NCBI GenBank assembly: GCA_037952775.1
Contig: JBANAY010000003.1
Coordinates: 23,436,001 to 23,500,000, forward strand
Length of the DNA stretch: 64,000 bases
Direction: 5' to 3'
Origin: Clonostachys chloroleuca
Lineage: Eukaryota > Ascomycota > Sordariomycetes > Hypocreales > Bionectriaceae
Shown here one piece after another: positions 58,960-64,000 of the stretch. Under the pieces are notes generated by a model. The model had not been told where the DNA came from and did no database searches. It was given only the letters and a program-made list of their open reading frames with translations. The stretch's first letter is position 1. The number at the start of each line of letters is the position of its first letter. The translations under genes and the position numbers were made by a program.

Positions 58960-61900
58960 GGTGGTAGTAATTCTCTGTTATTGCAAGACCTCAAATACTT
59001 AATTCAGCAGCCTAAGAGAGGATAACAAAAGAAAAATCCCAGCCAAATACCGGCCGGAGCTAGTTCGAGAAATAATTACCTTAGTATATCCGATATTAAA
59101 TATATATACCGAGTTTCCGACTTCCTTAAAAATAACCCGAACTTCGTACTATAAGGCAGGTTATTATAAATAACAGCTATAGCCTGATTAATTAAGACTT
59201 TTATTGAATAAATTAACTCTGAATATCTATTTTTTTAGCTGCTAAAAGAGCAGAATATTAAAGCTCTAATCTATTAGAACTCAATTGATTAATATATAGT
59301 TAGAGCTATCTGGAACTCTGTAAAATGTATTATTTTGAAAGCCCAGGGACTAGGAATTATACCAGCAAGCAGACTAACTTTACTATATTCCGGAGACTTA
59401 GGAGCAGAGTCAGCAGAAGATAAGACCTTAAGGGAATAAACTGAAGTAGGTGTAGGTGAAGACCCTGAAAACGCCCCTGTTATATCCTTAACTGTATAAA
59501 GGCGGAGGACTCCAGTTAAGATATAGCTGGGCCCGGAATATCTTATATAATTGTAAGGGCAGCCCCCGCCAGTAGAACCTATTCCCAGGTATTTCCAGGT
59601 ATATATATTAGGAAGAGAAAGGCTAGGCAGTTCTGAGTTATTACTAAGCAACAGCTGAATACGGGAATAAGGATCTCCCTCCCTAAATCCTATAGTTAGC
59701 TCTAATAAGAGTTCAGACTTAATAGGAATAATATAGAGAAGAGATACCCTGACCTAATACTCTGTTCTAATAATATCTGAAGACCTACTATCAGGGAAGG
59801 GTAAGGAACTACTCTTCCTAGAGCTAAAGTTCGCCCTGAGGATAGCTAATCTAGGGATAGTTATAGAGGAAGTTAGAAATAATTATACTATTCTAATAAA
59901 TGAAATAACTAAGGGCCTCCAGAGGAATTCGGATATCCTTACGGAGATAAGAGTAATAACCATTACCTTGCTTGAGTAGATGCTCATCTAACTGACTATA
60001 TTGAATAGTAACTAAACTATACCGGCGGTATCTACCTCTGGGGGTAACCTGGCTCAGCCAGAAAAACCGATATCTGTACGGTTGGATAATCTAACTTAAT
60101 CTAAGGATAGTGAGGCTGGTTACAGTCAGGCTAAGGCTGAGCAGATCCAGGATAATTGAGGAAAAGGAACTATAGCTGCTATCCCTCAGACTACTAATTC
60201 GGGCGTAGGAGGAGCTGTCCCAGTAGTACCAGGGGTTAGTATGAACTCAGCACAGTCAAAGGATACTATATCTACAGAGTAGAATAACCCCGCCTAGAAT
60301 ATATCCAATATACTAGGGTATAATTAAGCAAGAGTTACCTAGCTAGGATAGAACTAAGGATAGTTAAAACTAATCTTAAACTAGTAAGAAATAGTTAAGA
60401 CCCTATAAGAGGTATATATATCTAAGTAGAAATTAACTAATATTAGTATCTTCTGGCTAGATATAAGTAAGGAAATAACTAGTAATAATAAAGTCTTTAC
60501 TAATAGACTCTAGCTCGGGTTTACTGATATCTCTATATAGCTGAATATAGTAAAGAATATTATAGTATTAGGCAGCTAGGAGAGAGCTAAATATATTAGG
60601 ATAAACCTATAGTAGCTATTTCAAGGAAAAGTATTAGCTTAGTAGTAGTAGGAGTTAGATATAATTAAGAAGCTATTAGCTAGATTATCTTTCAAACAGT
60701 AGGAAATAGTACTAAAAAGATAATTCAGTATACAACCTGCTAAAGCTTTAAAGAAGCTGGTACTAGTAATATTCTCTAAGGAAGATCTGTATAAAGATCG
60801 CTTACTATATAATTATATAGCTAAAGTATTCTGCTAGTTAGCTGTATATAGAGAAATAAGTATACTCTAGCAGCTGCTAAGAGTATATAATACTCTTAAT
60901 CTAAAGTTAAAGGTAATATATATAGAACCTTCTGTAAATAATATAAAGGCTAATTAGTTAAATAAAGTAGAACTTAGGAGATAAGATATATTAGACCTCC
61001 TGAAAGTAACTAGGCTATAATAGTATTATAAAATAATAGACCTTACCGGTCCAGATATAAACGCTACCTACTTCTTCTAGGGAGAGTCTGAGACTAATAG
61101 TAAGGCTGAGGACAGCTACTTCTCTAGTTAAGACTAAAGGGATAGTTATAGCAATAGGGGATACTAGCTATATAGTAGACAGTATTAAGACTGTAATTAG
61201 TCCTTATAATATAAGAACTAGAGTCCCCCTCTATATAGTAGCAAGGACTAATAAGAAAAAAGAAACTATAAGGTCTCTTTCGGAAGAAAACTAAGATTCC
61301 AGTAGAAGTGATTTATATACTAATAATACGGATTGTAAGAAGGCAGCTGATTTAAGAGTAAAGCTTAACTCAGGGTTAATAACTCCGACTTTAATAATAA
61401 AGAAAAAGAGCTAAAGGATAAAGGCTATACCTTTATTAAAGAATTCTCCGAGGAGGAAGATAAAGAAGTCTTAGAAGAGGAAATATTAAGTTTTATAGAC
61501 TGCTAGGAGATAGTAGCCTATATCTAGGAATAAGCTGGACCTCTAATATTACCTAAGGAATAAGCCTATATATAAATTATACTGTAGCTAGGGCAGGTAA
61601 TTAAGGCCAGCCTATATCCAGATATATCCGAAGAATTAGAGAAGAAGGTATATATATACCTTAAGATCCCTTTAAAGTTCAATAATAAAAGTAATTCCTA
61701 CGAAGTATATATTAATACTAGTACCTTAACTATCTTAGTTAATAAGGGATAGCTTAAGAAGTATAGTAGGAATATATACTATTATAGCTAACCTTTAAAG
61801 TAAGTAACCAGAGTTAATTTAAACTTCTCTATCTTAGAAGTAGTAATATTCAATTTCTATATACCCGGTATTATAGTAGGAGTAGAAGTATATATCTACT

Positions 61901-64000
61901 TTATAGTTACTACTAATATTATAATAGGACTGGGCCTAAAATTACTACTAGGGACTCGCTTCCTGTATAACTATAGTATAAGAGTAGACTTTATTAATCT
62001 AAGTATAGTCTTCAGGTCGATATATAGTATAAAGATATAAGGTAGTATATTCCGGCTAAAACTAAGGAAAGTAGTCCGCGATATCTAAGTATAGCAGAAT
62101 ACTAAGCTATAACTAGGCAAGAAAGTACTAATTACAGTAAAATAGAGCTCCTTACTATTAGAAGTTAAAGTAAAAGTATATTATTTTATATTAAACTATA
62201 AGTCTGTATTTAATACTATAATAGATATAAATAGTATATAGCTAGTTATATTCAGTAATAATATAGAAAGACCTCTGATTCTTATAAAGAACTAAACTAT
62301 AGGTAAAATTAAGGAATATATAGGAAATAAGTAAGCGATATTCCTAACTCTGGAAGAAGCTAGCTAGATTATACTGTTCAGTATAAGCTTTAATAGTATA
62401 GATAAGTATTTTAACTTTATAGAAAAGAATATAGAGCAGACTAAAGAAAGTAAGGAACTAGAAATTCCTAGTATTAATAATAGTCTGCTAAATTACAGGA
62501 TATTAAGGATATTAAATATCCTAGTAAGAAAAAATAAGTATAGTATATATATAGCCGACCTTAATAAAATACTGGCTGAGTCTTTTATTAAACTATCGGA
62601 TAGGTATAATATCTACTGTAATAGAGGTATAATCCTAATACCTGAAGAGATAAAAATAAGAGTAGACCTTATAAATAGATAGTAAGACTAAAGAAAGACA
62701 GTCTGTCCCTACCTATTGGGTTATAATAACTGCTAGTTCCTGGATAAAATATATAATAAGCTGGTAGTAGAAGGGAAAATAAGTCTAATAGATTAACTAG
62801 CCTAGATTATATACCCAGTATTTATAGTATAGTATATAGTAGAAGGTAAGAAGAAGGGCTGTATAGTAATTAATCTATAGCTACTTAATAGTAAAGTTAT
62901 ACTAGATATATACCTATTACTAGACTAGAATAATATAATCTTAAATATAAAAGGAAAGAAATTCTTTAGTATATTTAATACAGCTAAATTCTTCTTCCAG
63001 CTACCTATCTTCTTAGAGTACTATAACCGGATAATAGTTATCTCTAAGAGAGGCCTAGAGGTATTAAATATAGCCTTAATAGGCTTTCGGAACTTACTGA
63101 GCTTTAGCTAAAGGTTTATAGATAGAATCCTATAGAAATACAGGTATTTTATATAAGCCTATATTAATAATATTATAGTATTCTTGGATTCAGCTGAAGA
63201 GTATCTCCAGTATATAGAAGAAGTGCTCTAAATCCTGGAAGAAAATTATATTTATATCTCCGCTGAGAAATCGTTTATTATATATCCGAGTATCAAGCTC
63301 TTAGGATATATTATAAATAGCAATAGTATAAGTAAGACCAATAAGAGGCTGGCTATATTCGTTAAATTGGAATTCCTAAATAACCTTTCAGCTTTAGAAA
63401 TATACCTAAGTATAGCCGGTTAGCTCCGCAATAGGGTTCTATAGTATAATACAGTTATAAAGCCTCTCCAAGTAAGGAAAACTGTATTATAAAAGTTAGC
63501 AAAAGATAATAAGATTACTTTGGACAGTATAAATAAGGCAGTAAGAAAGGCGAGAGTAAAGAAGCTGATATTTAAACCTAATAAGGAAGAACTGGACTCT
63601 TTCAGCTACCTCTAGCAGGCTTTATCTAAACAGTTTTTCCTATAGCACCCGGATCCAGATAAATACCTATTTATTAAGGTAGATATATATAAAAGCGGGT
63701 TCAGTATATATATATTCCAATTAGACTATAACTGGAATAGGTCCAGTATTCCTAGCAGGGATATACTATCCTCCAGGTTATAACTAATCCTATTTATATC
63801 TCAGATAGTATTAGCTACTGAAAGAGTATATAGATTAATAGAAGCAGAGGTTATAGCTATAGCTTAGACTTTATAAAAGTTAAAATATATAGTATAGTCC
63901 AACTACTATACAGTAAATATTATTACTGATTATACAGTAATAAAGGGGATTATTATATATATATTATTAAAAACTCTGAATCTAAATAAAGCTAATCTGA
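58731..64000 (+). mobile_element. Second Ty3/Gypsy family, 5' part, running off the window
   Basis: It starts with a probable LTR (58731-58959). The interior holds gag-like sequence, then protease-like (NYSIRVDFINLS near 61970), reverse transcriptase (about 62700-63400; the YxDD box reads YINNIIVF; LEENYIYISAEKSF), and RNase H (about 63640-63960). All have RIP-type stops, but less densely than in the chromovirus. The wording differs from the chromovirus, so it is a separate family. The 120-codon reverse frame at 59289-59651 is an antisense artefact of the gag region. The 3' end is outside the window. Confidence 0.8.

Noticed and set aside
59289..59651. Reverse frame of 120 codons
   Set aside because: It is antisense to the gag region of the second Gypsy family and its product has no coding-like features.

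Overview
The window looks like nuclear DNA of a filamentous ascomycete (Pezizomycotina). Genes carry short introns of about 50-80 nt with GTAAGT-like donors and CTAAC branch sites. Zn2Cys6 regulators, a PTH11-like membrane protein and a CorA-like protein are typical of that group, and the retrotransposons carry heavy C-to-T / G-to-A (RIP-type) mutation. The genus cannot be fixed from sequence alone.

The window has two compartments. Positions 1-33,300 have balanced base composition and carry genes. From about 33,300 to the end the DNA is mostly AT-rich, RIP-degraded and built from nested LTR retrotransposons.

1-6 kb holds three uncharacterised genes, one of them a two-exon gene with a good splice structure (2505-2991). 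Next to them is a broken DUF3435 tyrosine recombinase with a C2H2 zinc-finger tail (3331-5988), the family that includes the captains of Starship elements.

6.8-20.3 kb looks like a catabolic cluster. It contains a dihydroxyacetone-synthase-like transketolase divergent from a polyol/sorbose-type SDR, three regulators, and a tartrate/D-malate-type dehydrogenase. The TK/SDR and dehydrogenase promoters share a CACGTGAC motif. One inferred reading is that oxidation of tartrate gives hydroxypyruvate, a known transketolase C2 donor, while the SDR works on ketoses or polyols.

20.4-33 kb holds a 5'-truncated PTH11-like protein, a CorA-like protein with degenerate features, a Mutator-like transposase remnant, an inverted-repeat structure, a spliced alpha/beta-hydrolase lipase and a gene-poor stretch.

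33.3-64 kb holds one full-length Ty3/Gypsy chromovirus (34477-41822, two 369-bp LTRs, TSD GAGAC, chromodomain), a second 5'-truncated copy, a reverse-strand Ty1/Copia element, solo LTRs with target duplications, and the start of a different Gypsy element that runs off the window. Two LTR families contain tandem 23-bp or 33-bp units starting TAGCGG.

A recurring oddity is that five otherwise intact or near-intact genes each break frame by one base, mostly in homopolymer runs. This suggests assembly errors, though true decay is possible.
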